From Pseudomonas saxonica (GTDB taxonomy: Bacteria; Pseudomonadota; Gammaproteobacteria; Pseudomonadales; Pseudomonadaceae), in NCBI RefSeq assembly GCF_007858365.1, contig NZ_VFIO01000002.1, positions 1 to 64,000 of the forward strand: a stretch of DNA of 64,000 bases. Direction: 5' to 3'. How positions within the stretch are numbered: position 1 is the first letter of the stretch; each line of letters starts with the position of its first letter. A program made the position numbers and the translations under genes. Below the pieces are notes generated by a model. The model was not told where the DNA came from and searched no databases. It saw only the letters and a list, made by a program, of their open reading frames with translations. Positions 19,493 to 28,703 of the stretch are shown one piece after another.

Positions 19493-19523
19493 GCTTTGAC
19501 CTTACCATCGTGGCAAGGTCAAG
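19493..19523 (-). promoter_or_regulatory. CueR-type promoter for copZ
   Basis: On the minus strand, -35 TTGACC (19518-19523) and a -10-like AAAGCT (19493-19498) are separated by 19 bp. The spacer is longer than the usual 17 and carries the CCTTGCC/GGTAAGG dyad typical of MerR-family copper regulators. CueR would twist this spacer on binding Cu(I). Confidence 0.8.
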
Positions 19524-19607
19524 CCCCCTTCTGCGATTACGTACTGGCAATCTATACCCTGCTCGGCCAAGCTGAACGCCTTGCTATCGAGAACAGGATA
19601 CCTAGTC

Positions 19608-19988
19608 ATGCGCTGGTCAACGTTGAGCCTAGTCAGCCTTTTGGGTCTTGCCAGTTTGCCACTGTGGGCAAATGCGGCTCAGGACTATGGGGTGCTGATT
19701 ATTTCCCGCGAGCGCCTTGAGGTGCCCACCAATTGCGAAATCGGCATCTATATAGATGACCAGTTGGCCGGACGTTTGTTTCAGGAACAATCGCTCTCCT
19801 TCAATCTGCCGGCCGGTAACGTCGGTATTCGTCTCAAGCTACTGCCGGGCCAGGCGCCCGGTTGCTTGCCAGGCATGCTGGTGCCTCCCGCGCAGCAATT
19901 CACCTTGAAAGCCGGTGACGTCGTTAAATACCGCATGGCCCTGGGCAAAGATGGCGTTTACCTCAAGCCGGCCGCCTTGGGCTATTGA
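19608..19988 (+). CDS. Secreted protein of unknown function in the copper locus
   Basis: This 126-residue protein has a signal peptide (LVSLLGLASLPLWANAAQD). The mature domain is about 105 residues long with two cysteines (PTNCEIG and PGCLPGM). It has no recognisable metal-binding cluster. The ATG at 19608 is chosen because it starts the signal peptide. It sits between the two copper-responsive promoters and upstream of copA in the same direction, so a periplasmic role in copper stress is possible but unproven. Confidence 0.7.
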   Translation: MRWSTLSLVSLLGLASLPLWANAAQDYGVLIISRERLEVPTNCEIGIYIDDQLAGRLFQEQSLSFNLPAGNVGIRLKLLPGQAPGCLPGMLVPPAQQFTLKAGDVVKYRMALGKDGVYLKPAALGY

Positions 19989-20028
19989 AACCCGCACAAG
20001 TGACTACAGTAATGGTCAACAAGAAGCC

Positions 20029-20059
20029 TTGACCTTGCCATCGGGTCAAGGTTGATTCT
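20029..20059 (+). promoter_or_regulatory. CueR-type promoter for copA
   Basis: TTGACC at 20029-20034 is followed after 19 bp by GATTCT, and the spacer holds the CCTTGCC...TCAAGG dyad. It closely resembles the copZ promoter and lies about 35 bp before the copA start, so both are likely under the CueR encoded at 22487. Confidence 0.78.
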
Positions 20060-20091
20060 ATGGAGAGATAACTTCTTGAGGAGGACTGCTT

Positions 20092-22473
20092 GTGTCCACT
20101 ACTTTCGATCTGCCGATTGCCGGCATGACCTGTGCCAGTTGCGCAGGGCGTGTCGAAAAAGCGCTGGCCAAAGTGCCGGGTGTCAGCTCGGTCAGTGTCA
20201 ATCTGGCCACTGAACAGGCGCGCGTAGAAGCCCCGTCCGAAAGCTTGCCGGCATTGATTGAGGCCGTTCAGCAAGCCGGCTACAGCGTTCCGTCCAGCAG
20301 TCTGGAACTGGACATCAGCGGCATGACGTGCGCCTCGTGCGCGGGGCGCGTCGAAAAAGCGCTGGCCAAGGTTCCCGGGGTCAAATCGGTCAGCGTCAAC
20401 CTTGCCAGCGAGCGGGCTCACGTCGAACTGCTCGGCCACGTAGACCCGACACTTCTGATCAACGCGGTCAGCCAGGCGGGCTATAGCGCCAGCCTGCACG
20501 AAAACCAGCAGGCCACCCAGGACGACCAACAACACCGTCTACACCGTGAGCGCTGGGCCTTGATCCTGGCGATCGTTTTGGCACTGCCGCTCGTACTGCC
20601 CATGCTGCTGGCGCCGTTTGGCGTGCACTGGATGCTGCCCGCCTGGGCTCAATTCATACTCGCCACACCCGTGCAATTTATTCTCGGCGCGCGCTTTTAT
20701 GTGGCGGCCTGGAAGGCCGTTAAAGCCGGTGCAGGCAATATGGACCTCTTGGTCGCCCTTGGTACCAGCGCCGGTTATGGCTTGAGCCTGTACGAGTGGG
20801 CCATTGCCAAACCCGGCGAGATGCCGCACTTGTATTTTGAAGCGTCGGCCGTGGTGATAGCACTGGTGCTGCTGGGCAAATACCTCGAAAGCCGCGCCAA
20901 GCGGCAGACCGCCAGCGCCATCCGCGCCCTCGAAGCGTTGCGGCCTGAGCGCGCCTTGCGAGTGGTCGACGGTCAGGAACAGGATGTTGCCATCAGCGAA
21001 CTGCGCATCAATGATCTAGTGCTGGTCAAACCCGGCGAGCGTTTCCCGGTGGACGGAGAAGTGGTCGAAGGTCAAAGCCACGCCGATGAAGCCTTGATCA
21101 GCGGCGAGAGCTTGCCCGTGCCCAAACAGCCCGGCGATAAAGTCACCGGCGGCGCCATCAACGGCGAAGGCCGATTGGTCATCAGAACCCTGGCGCTGGG
21201 CACAGAAACCGTACTGGCGCGCATTATTCGTCTGGTCGAAGATGCCCAGGCAGCCAAGGCACCGATCCAGAAACTGGTGGATAAAGTCAGCCAGATTTTT
21301 GTTCCGGTGGTGCTGTTGATTGCCCTCGCCACCCTGATCGGCTGGTGGCTGTATGGCGCGCCAATTGAAACAGCACTGATCAACGCCGTCGCCGTGCTGG
21401 TGATTGCTTGCCCCTGCGCCCTGGGGTTGGCAACACCTACCGCCATCATGGCCGGCACCGGTGTGGCCGCCCGTCACGGGATTCTGATCAAAGATGCCGA
21501 AGCCCTGGAGCGGGCCCACGAAGTCAGCGCGGTGGTGTTCGACAAAACTGGCACCTTGACCTCCGGCACACCGCAGATCGCTCATTTGCGGGCGGTTGAC
21601 GGTGAGGACAGTCAGGTTTTACAAGCCGCGGGGGCTTTGCAACGCGGCAGCGAACACCCGCTGGCCAAAGCCGTTCTGGACGCCTGCACCGCACGTGATC
21701 TCGAAGTGCCCAATGTCACGCAGAGCCAATCTTTGACCGGACGCGGCATTGCCGGCACGCTGGCGGGCCGTCGTTTAGCCTTGGGCAATCGCCGCCTGCT
21801 GGAAGAGTCCGGTCTGACACCTGGCGCGATGGCCGACTCAGCCGCCGCATGGGAGGCCGAAGGTCGTACGCTGTCATGGTTGATCGAGCAAAGCCCACAG
21901 CCGCAGGTTCTGGGGCTGTTTGCCTTTGGCGACACACTGAAAGCTGGAGCCCTGGCCGCGATTCAACAACTCAATGCGCTGCATATCAGCAGCCACTTGT
22001 TGACCGGCGACAACCGTGGCAGCGCCAAGGTGGTGGCCGAGGCGCTGGGCATCACCGATGTACACGCCGAAGTGCTGCCCGCCGACAAAGCGGCCACTGT
22101 GAGCGAGCTGAAAAAAACCGGCGTTGTGGCCATGGTGGGCGATGGCATCAACGACGCACCCGCACTGGCGGCGGCGGACATTGGCATTGCGATGGGCGGC
22201 GGTACCGACGTAGCCATGCATGCCGCCGGGATTACACTGATGCGCGGTGACCCACGATTGGTGCCCGCCGCACTGGAAATCAGCCGCAAAACCTACGCCA
22301 AGATCCGGCAAAATCTGTTCTGGGCGTTTATCTACAACGTGGTAGGCATACCCCTGGCCGCCTTCGGCTTCCTGAACCCCGTGCTGGCGGGCGCAGCGAT
22401 GGCCTTTTCCAGTGTGAGCGTGGTCAGCAATGCGTTGCTGTTGAAATTCTGGAAACCCAAGGACCTTGAGTGA
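20092..22473 (+). CDS. copA: Cu(I)-exporting P1B-type ATPase
   Basis: This 793-residue inner-membrane ATPase pumps Cu(I) to the periplasm. Two N-terminal metal-binding domains each carry [10 protein letters not shown] (the first with C14 and C17). The transmembrane CPC motif is at residues 440-442 (IACPCALG), the phosphorylated aspartate is D484 in DKTGTLT, and the hinge [12 protein letters not shown] follows. It starts with GTG after GAGGAGG. The duplicated metal-binding domain and the linked cueR and copZ genes make copper, with silver possible, the substrate. CueA is the name often used in Pseudomonas. Confidence 0.96.
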   Translation: MSTTFDLPIAGMTCASCAGRVEKALAKVPGVSSVSVNLATEQARVEAPSESLPALIEAVQQAGYSVPSSSLELDISGMTCASCAGRVEKALAKVPGVKSVSVNLASERAHVELLGHVDPTLLINAVSQAGYSASLHENQQATQDDQQHRLHRERWALILAIVLALPLVLPMLLAPFGVHWMLPAWAQFILATPVQFILGARFYVAAWKAVKAGAGNMDLLVALGTSAGYGLSLYEWAIAKPGEMPHLYFEASAVVIALVLLGKYLESRAKRQTASAIRALEALRPERALRVVDGQEQDVAISELRINDLVLVKPGERFPVDGEVVEGQSHADEALISGESLPVPKQPGDKVTGGAINGEGRLVIRTLALGTETVLARIIRLVEDAQAAKAPIQKLVDKVSQIFVPVVLLIALATLIGWWLYGAPIETALINAVAVLVIACPCALGLATPTAIMAGTGVAARHGILIKDAEALERAHEVSAVVFDKTGTLTSGTPQIAHLRAVDGEDSQVLQAAGALQRGSEHPLAKAVLDACTARDLEVPNVTQSQSLTGRGIAGTLAGRRLALGNRRLLEESGLTPGAMADSAAAWEAEGRTLSWLIEQSPQPQVLGLFAFGDTLKAGALAAIQQLNALHISSHLLTGDNRGSAKVVAEALGITDVHAEVLPADKAATVSELKKTGVVAMVGDGINDAPALAAADIGIAMGGGTDVAMHAAGITLMRGDPRLVPAALEISRKTYAKIRQNLFWAFIYNVVGIPLAAFGFLNPVLAGAAMAFSSVSVVSNALLLKFWKPKDLE

Positions 22474-22486
22474 GGAGGCATCTTTC

Positions 22487-22876
22487 ATGAACATCGGCCA
22501 AGCCGCTAAACACAGCGGCTTGAGCGCCAAAATGATTCGCTACTACGAATCCATTGGTTTGCTCAAACCGGCGAATCGCAGCGACAGCGGCTACCGCCTG
22601 TACAGCAGCGATGACCTGCATACGCTGGCGTTCATCAAACGCTCGCGCGACCTGGGCTTCTCACTGGAGGAAGTCGGCAAACTGCTGACGCTGTGGCAGG
22701 ATCGCCAACGGGCCAGTGGCGATGTCAAAGCACTGGCACGACAGCACATTGAAGAGCTGAACCAGAAAATCACCGAACTCAGCAGCTTGCGTGACACCCT
22801 GGAGGAACTGGTGCAAAGCTGCCAGGGCGATCACCGCCCTGACTGCCCGATCCTCAAGGATCTGGCGGCTGGCTGA
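22487..22876 (+). CDS. cueR: CueR, Cu(I)-responsive MerR-family regulator
   Basis: This is a 129-residue MerR-type activator with an N-terminal winged helix (MNIGQAAKHSGLSAKMIRYYE), a dimerisation helix and a metal loop. The loop cysteines are C112 and C120, the same numbering as E. coli CueR and the spacing that selects monovalent Cu, Ag or Au. It follows copA by 13 bp with GAGGAG before the ATG. It should activate the two 19-bp-spacer promoters at 19493 and 20029. Confidence 0.95.
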   Translation: MNIGQAAKHSGLSAKMIRYYESIGLLKPANRSDSGYRLYSSDDLHTLAFIKRSRDLGFSLEEVGKLLTLWQDRQRASGDVKALARQHIEELNQKITELSSLRDTLEELVQSCQGDHRPDCPILKDLAAG

Positions 22877-22887
22877 TGAACAAACCT

Positions 22888-23000
22888 GTAGCCGCTGTCG
22901 CAGGCTGCGTTCGGCGGCGTAGCCGTCGTCAATAAGGGTTATTCGGCAAACCGGTTTTACGATTGCTTCGCAACCGAACGCAGCCTTCGGCAGCTGCTAC
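22888..23000. repeat. REPIN reaching into the end of the TauE gene
   Basis: GTAGCCGCTGTCGCAGGCTG opens the element and its inverse CAGCCTTCGGCAGCTGCTAC closes it. It fills the gap between cueR and the convergent exporter gene. The inverted GTAG head supplies the TAG stop codon of that exporter. Confidence 0.85.
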
Positions 23001-23794
23001 GAGATCAGAGCCACCTTGACCAACATCAGCACGCTGACGATGGCACACACGACGGCAAAGCCCTGCTGCATTCGTTTGCCTGAGACTTTGGGGGCTATCA
23101 GCCGACCTACGATCATCCCGGCCAATGTCGCGCCGATGAACACCGAGGCTTCACCCGACAGGCTCACGCCCTGATACAACAAGTGAGCCAAGGTGCCCAA
23201 CGACACCAGGGCCACCACCATCAGCGAGGTGGCAACGATGCCGTGCATCGGTACATCACTGAAGCGACGGAACGCAGGCACGATCAAAAAACCGCCCCCC
23301 ACACCCAGCAAGCCCGTGAGCAAGCCCGATACCGCACCGATACAGGCCAGCGTGGTGGAGCATTTGGTATCCCACACCAACCGGCCTGTGTCGGGGTTAA
23401 TCCGGCAGTTTTTGCCGTGCGCCGCGTCGATCTCTGAACAACCGTCAGCGGCCTGGCGGAACATCCGCCCGGAAACGAACATCATGATCGCGGCAAATAA
23501 GGTCATCAGCGCCGCGGCAGGCAACAACTTGGCCAGGTAAAGCCCCACCGGAGAGGCCAGCCAGCCAGCACCCGCCATCAACCCGGCCGCCTTGTAACGC
23601 ACCAGCCCTTTGCGCAACCCGTCGAGCGCACCGACTGCTGCCGCCATGCCGACGGCCAACAATGCCACCGGAGTGGCTTCAAGCAACGTCCAGCCCAGCC
23701 CCAAGGTCAATGCGGGGATCGCCAATATGCCACCGCCTGCGCCCGTCAGTCCGAGCAGCAAGCCCACCAGCACGCCCAACAGGATAATCAACAT
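22997..23794 (-). CDS. TauE/SafE-family sulfite/anion exporter
   Basis: This 265-residue inner-membrane protein has the paired GLTGAGGGILAIPAL and GLLGVGGGFLIVPA repeats of the TauE/SafE (sulfite exporter) family and about eight hydrophobic helices. It starts 2 bp after the sulfide-quinone-reductase fusion and so belongs to the same operon. In comparable BigR operons it is thought to remove the sulfite or thiosulfate formed during sulfide oxidation. Its stop codon lies inside a REPIN. Confidence 0.9.
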   Translation of the reverse strand: MLIILLGVLVGLLLGLTGAGGGILAIPALTLGLGWTLLEATPVALLAVGMAAAVGALDGLRKGLVRYKAAGLMAGAGWLASPVGLYLAKLLPAAALMTLFAAIMMFVSGRMFRQAADGCSEIDAAHGKNCRINPDTGRLVWDTKCSTTLACIGAVSGLLTGLLGVGGGFLIVPAFRRFSDVPMHGIVATSLMVVALVSLGTLAHLLYQGVSLSGEASVFIGATLAGMIVGRLIAPKVSGKRMQQGFAVVCAIVSVLMLVKVALIS

Positions 23795-23796
23795 AC

Positions 23797-25362
23797 TCAG
23801 TCCGGTTTGCAGTCAGTGAACCACTCTCGGCCCTTGAGCATGCCATGCCAGTAGAACCACGGCAGTAGCGTGGCTTTGAGCAGCCAGGCCGATTTGCGCG
23901 CCACGGTCGGGTCCAGTGGGAAGGTGGGGAGCAATTTCCCGCCATAACCAAACTCGGCCAGAATCACTTTGCCTTTTTCCACCGTCAGCGGGCATGAACC
24001 ATACCCGTCATAACGTTTGGGCAACGGCGCATTACTGCGCAACGCCAGCAGGTTGTCAGCGACCACCACCACTTGCTTGCGAGCTGCCGCCGCTGTTTTG
24101 GCATTGGTGGTGTTACACACATCACCCAAGGCAAATATTTCGGGATAACGCGGGTGTTGCAAGGTCGCCGGATCGGTCTCGAACCAGCCCGCCTGATCAG
24201 CCAACTCACTGCGCCGAATGACATCGGGCGCTTGTTGAGGCGGCACGACATGCAACAGGTCGAAGGATTTCTCAACACGGGTCACTTGACCGGCAGCGTC
24301 TGTCACCTCAAACCAGGCCTTTTTGTTGGGCCCATCCACCTTGACCAGATTGGACTGGAAGGCCAATTGGGCGTTGTAGGCCTGAACGTATTTCATCAAT
24401 GGCGGCACAAAGGTGGGAACGCCGAATAACACCGCGCCTGCCAGATTGAACTCCACCGCAATCGAATCCAGTACCCCTTGCTTGCGCCAATAATCGCAGG
24501 ACAGGTACATGGCTTTTTGCGGAGCGCCTGCACATTTGATCGGCATGCCCGGTTGGGTGAATAAAGCTTTGCCGCCACGCAGGTTGCGTACCAGCTCCCA
24601 GGTGTACGGAGCCAGATCGTGGCGATAGTTGGACGTCACCCCGTTTTTACCCAACGTTTCTTCAAGGCCTTCGATGTTCTCCCAGGCCAGTTGCAAGCCG
24701 GGGCAGACGATCAATTGCTGATAGCCCAGCTCGGTGCCATCGCACAGCAACACGACCTTGCGTTGCGGGGCAAAGGCCGACAGTGACGCTTTGATCCAGA
24801 CCGCAGCTTTGGGCATCACCTGCGCGGTAGGGCGCACGGTGTCCTTGACATCGTAGGCACCACCGCCAACCAGCGTCCACGCGGGCTGATAGTAATGCTC
24901 GCTATTGGGTTCGATAACGGCGATGCGCAACGAAGCGTTACGTTTAAGCAGGCTGGCCGTGACGGAGATCCCCGCCGAGCCGCCACCCACGACGACCACA
25001 TCGTATTGCTTGAGCTCACGCGCAGGTTGCGTGGCGGCTTCGTAAAGCTTTGATGAGCGATTGCCCGTTCGGCAGTAGGCCAGAACAGGTTTAGGCAATT
25101 CGTTGAGCAGTTGGCGCAACTGCGCAGCTTGTTCAGGCGTCGCGCCCGTAGTCAGCACCGGCAAGTAAACGAAGCTCAGGCCAACCGCGTGCGCTGCCTG
25201 CTCAATCGCAGTGTGGTCTGGTTGCTGTGGCCCGCCTTCATGGTCAGGTCGATTGCAGATCACAGTGCGAAAACCCTGTGCCGCCAACACGGTGAGATCC
25301 GCAGGATCAATCTGCCCTGCCACCGAAAATGACGCGTCGATTCGCTTGATGCTTTGCTCCAT
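23797..25362 (-). CDS. DUF442-SQR fusion: sulfur transferase/phosphatase-like domain plus sulfide:quinone reductase-like domain
   Basis: This is a 521-residue two-domain protein. Residues 1 to about 110 form a DUF442 (TIGR01244) domain with a rhodanese-like loop AYCRTGNRSS. From about residue 118 a flavoprotein begins, with VVVVGGGSAGISVTASL for FAD and cysteines in LIVCPG, MPIKCAG and LSCDYW that could carry the sulfane sulfur of a sulfide:quinone reductase. It would oxidise sulfide to persulfide and pass the sulfur on. A good GGAG precedes the ATG. The gene is second in the ArsR-led operon. Confidence 0.87.
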   Translation of the reverse strand: MEQSIKRIDASFSVAGQIDPADLTVLAAQGFRTVICNRPDHEGGPQQPDHTAIEQAAHAVGLSFVYLPVLTTGATPEQAAQLRQLLNELPKPVLAYCRTGNRSSKLYEAATQPARELKQYDVVVVGGGSAGISVTASLLKRNASLRIAVIEPNSEHYYQPAWTLVGGGAYDVKDTVRPTAQVMPKAAVWIKASLSAFAPQRKVVLLCDGTELGYQQLIVCPGLQLAWENIEGLEETLGKNGVTSNYRHDLAPYTWELVRNLRGGKALFTQPGMPIKCAGAPQKAMYLSCDYWRKQGVLDSIAVEFNLAGAVLFGVPTFVPPLMKYVQAYNAQLAFQSNLVKVDGPNKKAWFEVTDAAGQVTRVEKSFDLLHVVPPQQAPDVIRRSELADQAGWFETDPATLQHPRYPEIFALGDVCNTTNAKTAAAARKQVVVVADNLLALRSNAPLPKRYDGYGSCPLTVEKGKVILAEFGYGGKLLPTFPLDPTVARKSAWLLKATLLPWFYWHGMLKGREWFTDCKPD

Positions 25363-25418
25363 TGAGCGCTCCAGTCACAACAAAATAAATGGAATAAGCC
25401 GGCAGGGAACCCGCCGCG

Positions 25419-25748
25419 TCACTTTTTCAGGGCTTGCCCGCAATACAGCCCCGACAAGGTCTGCATCACAGAAACCACTTCAAAACTGGCGAGTGAATAA
25501 AAAATGTACTTGCCCATCCGTCGCGTATTGACCATGCCTTCATCGCGCAGCACACCAAGCTGTTGCGACAGCGTGGGCTGGCGAATGCCTGTCAGTGCTT
25601 CAAGTTCGCCTACATTGCGTTCACCTTGGGTGAGCTGGCAGAGCAACAATAGCCGGTCTTCATTGGCCAATGCTTTGAGCAGGGTGCAGGCTTTGGAAGC
25701 AGAGTCGCGCAACAGGCCGATTTCTTCGTGGGTGAGTTGAGCAGACAT
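25419..25748 (-). CDS. bigR: BigR/SqrR-like ArsR-family persulfide sensor
   Basis: This 109-residue ArsR-family winged-helix repressor has recognition helix RQPTLSQQLGVLRDEGMV. It has cysteines at 21, 37 and 103. The C37/C103 pair is 66 residues apart, the same spacing as the redox pair of SqrR (C41/C107) and BigR (C42/C108), which forms a tetrasulfide bridge on reaction with persulfide. It lacks the arsenic-binding CVC pattern. It is the first gene of the sulfide operon and divergent from a persulfide dioxygenase, so it likely represses both. Confidence 0.88.
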   Translation of the reverse strand: MSAQLTHEEIGLLRDSASKACTLLKALANEDRLLLLCQLTQGERNVGELEALTGIRQPTLSQQLGVLRDEGMVNTRRMGKYIFYSLASFEVVSVMQTLSGLYCGQALKK

Positions 25749-25799
25749 GGAACGCTCCGTGACGTGATGGTCGACAGTCTACGACCCGATAATATATGT

Positions 25800-25813
25800 T
25801 TCAATATATTGAA
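25800..25813. promoter_or_regulatory. Palindrome in the bigR-dioxygenase divergent promoter
   Basis: TTCAATATATTGAA is a perfect 14-bp palindrome in the AT-rich 92-bp gap between the ArsR repressor and the dioxygenase. It is the strongest candidate operator for the repressor. That it is bound is inferred. Confidence 0.65.
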
Positions 25814-25840
25814 TACTTATTGATCTGCGCGAGGCCATTC

Positions 25841-26704
25841 ATGCACCCCGACATTCAAGGATTTTTCGACCCTGCGACCTCGACTGTAAGCTATGTGGTC
25901 TATGCCGCAGGCCAAGAGGAATGCGCGATCATCGACCCGGTGCTCGACTACGATGCCGCTGCCGGGAGAATCAGCACTGTCAGCGCCGATAACATCGCCG
26001 CCTTTGTCCAGGCCAAAGGTTTGAAAGTGCAGTGGCTGCTGGAGACCCATGCCCATGCCGACCATTTGTCTGCCAGCGCCTACCTGAAACGCACCCTGGG
26101 CGGTCAGATCGGCATTGGCGCGGCAATCACTCAGGTTCAGGGCGTATTTCGCGATATTTACAACCTGGAACCTGAGTTCAAGCTGGACGGTTCCCAGTTC
26201 GACCGCCTGTTCGAAGCAGACGCCGAGTTCCAGATTGGGCGATTGAACGTGCGGGCGCTGCATGTACCAGGGCACACCCCGGCTGACATGGCGTATCAGG
26301 TTGAAGGCGACAACCTGTTCGTCGGTGACACGCTGTTCATGCCCGATGTGGGCACCGCGCGCTGTGACTTCCCGGGGGGCGATGCGCAGCAGTTGTACCT
26401 TTCGATCAAGCGTCTGCTGGCCTTTCCCGACTCAACGCGACTGTTTATGTGCCATGACTATCCACCCGCAGGGCGAGAAGCCTCGTGGGTAACTACCGTG
26501 CATGAACAGCGCGCCAGCAATATCCACGTTAACGACCGCATTGATCTGGCGGGCTTTGTCGACATGCGCACTGCCCGCGATGCAACCTTGGGTGTTCCGG
26601 CGCTGCTGATTCCGGCCATCCAGGTGAACATTCGCGCCGGCAACCTGCCACCTGCCGATGAAAGCGGCTTGCACAGCCTGAAGATTCCGCTGAACCGGTT
26701 TTGA
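25841..26704 (+). CDS. Persulfide dioxygenase-like MBL-fold hydrolase (ETHE1/Blh type)
   Basis: This 287-residue metallo-beta-lactamase-fold enzyme has the iron or zinc site THAHADH (H70, H72, D74 and H75). Further motifs are HVPGHTPADM and GDTLFMPDVGTARCDFPGG, the last typical of ETHE1-like persulfide dioxygenases. It would oxidise glutathione persulfide to sulfite, completing the pathway begun by the divergent SQR fusion. I chose the ATG at 25841 with GAGG upstream. The more upstream ATG at 25796 would place the operator palindrome inside the gene. Confidence 0.9.
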   Translation: MHPDIQGFFDPATSTVSYVVYAAGQEECAIIDPVLDYDAAAGRISTVSADNIAAFVQAKGLKVQWLLETHAHADHLSASAYLKRTLGGQIGIGAAITQVQGVFRDIYNLEPEFKLDGSQFDRLFEADAEFQIGRLNVRALHVPGHTPADMAYQVEGDNLFVGDTLFMPDVGTARCDFPGGDAQQLYLSIKRLLAFPDSTRLFMCHDYPPAGREASWVTTVHEQRASNIHVNDRIDLAGFVDMRTARDATLGVPALLIPAIQVNIRAGNLPPADESGLHSLKIPLNRF

Positions 26705-26726
26705 AATCCGGGCAATTGCAAGGCAC

Positions 26727-26754
26727 AAAAAATCCGGCCGAAGCCGGATTTTTT
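26727..26754. terminator. Bidirectional rho-independent terminator
   Basis: The stem TCCGGC-CGAA-GCCGGA is flanked by an A-run on the left and six T on the right. It can stop transcription of the dioxygenase gene on the plus strand and of the RIO kinase gene on the minus strand. Confidence 0.9.
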
Positions 26755-26764
26755 ATTCATCGAA

Positions 26765-27658
26765 TCACTGCATCCAGGGCGGAGGCGGCTCTTCGGTTTT
26801 ACTCGGCGGGGCATCGTCTGCCGCCCGAACGGCCTGACGAAACGCTTCGTCCAGACGGGCCGCTTCGATCTCGCGCATCACACCGCCCACATCAGCCAGC
26901 TCGTCCGGCTCGTCAAACTCGCCGGTCAATACGCTGCCCGGGTGCAAGGTAGCCGCTTCGTAAAGCGCCCACATTTCCTTGGCGTACTTGGTGGTCTTCA
27001 ACTCGGGGGCAAATCGTCCGAAATAGGACGCCATGTTGCCCACGTCACGCTCCAGCATGGTGAACGCGTGGTTATTGCCTGCAGCATCGACCGCTTGCGG
27101 CAAGTCAATAATCACCGGGCCGGTCGGCGTGAGCAGCACATTGAACTCGGACAAGTCACCGTGAACCAACCCCGTGCACAACATCAGCACGATCTGTTGA
27201 ATCAGGAAGGCGTGGTACTCGCGGGCTTGATCCGGTTCCAGCACCACGTCGTTCAGACGCGGAGCGGCATCGCCGTACTCATCCGCTACCAGTTCCATCA
27301 ACAGCACGCCTTCAAGGAAGTCGAACGGCTTGGGAACGCGAACACCGGCGCCCGCCAGACGGAACAGTGCAGCCACTTCGGCATTTTGCCAGGCGTCTTC
27401 GGTCTCTTTGCGGCCGAACTTCGAGCCCTTGGCCATCGCTCGGGCCTGACGGCTGTTGCGAACCTTGCGACCCTCCTGATACTCGGCGGCCTGACGGAAA
27501 CTACGTTTGTTAGCCTCCTTATAAACCTTGGCGCACCGTAGCTCATTGCCACAGCGGACTACGTACACAGCTGCTTCTTTGCCACTCATGAGTGGGCGCA
27601 GCACCTCGTCGATCAGACCGTCTTCGATCAGGGCTTCTAAGCGTTTTGGAGTCTTCAT
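26765..27658 (-). CDS. RIO-family serine protein kinase
   Basis: This 297-residue atypical kinase has the RIO1-like nucleotide loop region SGKEAAVYVVRCG and the catalytic loop LVHGDLSEFNVLL. The metal-binding aspartate is in IIDLPQAVD. Bacterial RIO kinases are widespread in Proteobacteria but their targets are poorly known. It ends in an acidic, proline-rich tail. It is monocistronic and bounded by terminators and a gap of 170 bp. Confidence 0.9.
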   Translation of the reverse strand: MKTPKRLEALIEDGLIDEVLRPLMSGKEAAVYVVRCGNELRCAKVYKEANKRSFRQAAEYQEGRKVRNSRQARAMAKGSKFGRKETEDAWQNAEVAALFRLAGAGVRVPKPFDFLEGVLLMELVADEYGDAAPRLNDVVLEPDQAREYHAFLIQQIVLMLCTGLVHGDLSEFNVLLTPTGPVIIDLPQAVDAAGNNHAFTMLERDVGNMASYFGRFAPELKTTKYAKEMWALYEAATLHPGSVLTGEFDEPDELADVGGVMREIEAARLDEAFRQAVRAADDAPPSKTEEPPPPWMQ

Positions 27659-27831
27659 CAGCTTTTATTGTGGGTCCTTTGTTACCAAACACGCGAAAGT
27701 CATTCGTTATACGGCAATCCACTCGTTACGGGGAGAGGGGAACCGCGTTAAGCGTCGCTTGTTTACACTCCCTCTGTCCAAAAAATCCAGAGGCTGGCGT
27801 CCTGCGCCATGCGTTCCGGATGATAGACGAA

Positions 27832-28623
27832 TCACTGCCTGAATAATTCGCCCGGCGTAAACCCGAACATTTTTTTAAAGGCGGCAATAAAGGCCGAGGT
27901 CGAGTCGTACCCGCACGATAACGCAGCTCCGGTCACGCTGACACCCTCCTCCAGCACTCGCAGTGAGGACAGCAAGCGCATGCGCTGACGCCAACTGCGA
28001 AAGCTCAAACCAGTTTCCCGGTCGAATAAACGCATCAGGGTTTTTTCTGAAGTTCCCAGCCGCTGCGCCCATTGGCTCAAACTCACTTCTGCATCCGGGC
28101 ATTCGATCAGCTCATTGCACAAGGCCAGTAACCGGGCATGACGCGGCAATGGCAGCGAGAACCCCACCTCGGTCAAGTCGGCCAACTGGTCGAGCAGTAC
28201 TTGAACCAAGCGCTCTTCAGGGCTGCCTCCCTCTGGGTATTGCACCGGTAAAGCGCAGAAGCGCTTGATCAACTCACGGGCCAACGGCGTGACTTCCAGC
28301 ACCCGGCAATGGGTGGGCGCCCATCGGCAAACCTCGGGCCGCACATACAAGCTGCGCATTTCTGCGCGAGTCGAGGTCAACACCTCATGCTCCAGCCCGG
28401 CCGGAATCCAGATACCCCACTGCGGCGGCGCGAAGAAACTGCCTTCGTCGGTATGGACACCCAATACGCCGCTGATGGCGTACGAAAACTGCACCCAGTC
28501 ATGCCGATGACGCGGCGTCCACGACCCAGCCCCCAGACTCTCAGACCGGGCATACAGCGGTCGCGGTAAAGCATCGAGCTGTGGAATCGCCCTTGGCGCG
28601 CCACGCTGTCCGTTAGTCGGCAT
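27832..28623 (-). CDS. AraC-family transcriptional regulator
   Basis: This 263-residue regulator has an N-terminal cupin sensor domain (RHRHDWVQFSYAISG) and a C-terminal pair of helix-turn-helix motifs. The second ends CGYDSTSAFIAAFKKMFGFTPGELF, the AraC signature. It is divergent, with an 80-bp gap, from a bile-acid-type symporter gene and probably regulates it. The effector is unknown. Confidence 0.9.
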   Translation of the reverse strand: MPTNGQRGAPRAIPQLDALPRPLYARSESLGAGSWTPRHRHDWVQFSYAISGVLGVHTDEGSFFAPPQWGIWIPAGLEHEVLTSTRAEMRSLYVRPEVCRWAPTHCRVLEVTPLARELIKRFCALPVQYPEGGSPEERLVQVLLDQLADLTEVGFSLPLPRHARLLALCNELIECPDAEVSLSQWAQRLGTSEKTLMRLFDRETGLSFRSWRQRMRLLSSLRVLEEGVSVTGAALSCGYDSTSAFIAAFKKMFGFTPGELFRQ

Positions 28624-28703
28624 TGGTTGGCCTTATGTCGCAAGACGTCAGTGAAGCCCGACGTTAGGCTAAGTTATCAATTCTTACAATATTCGAGTCC
28701 CCC

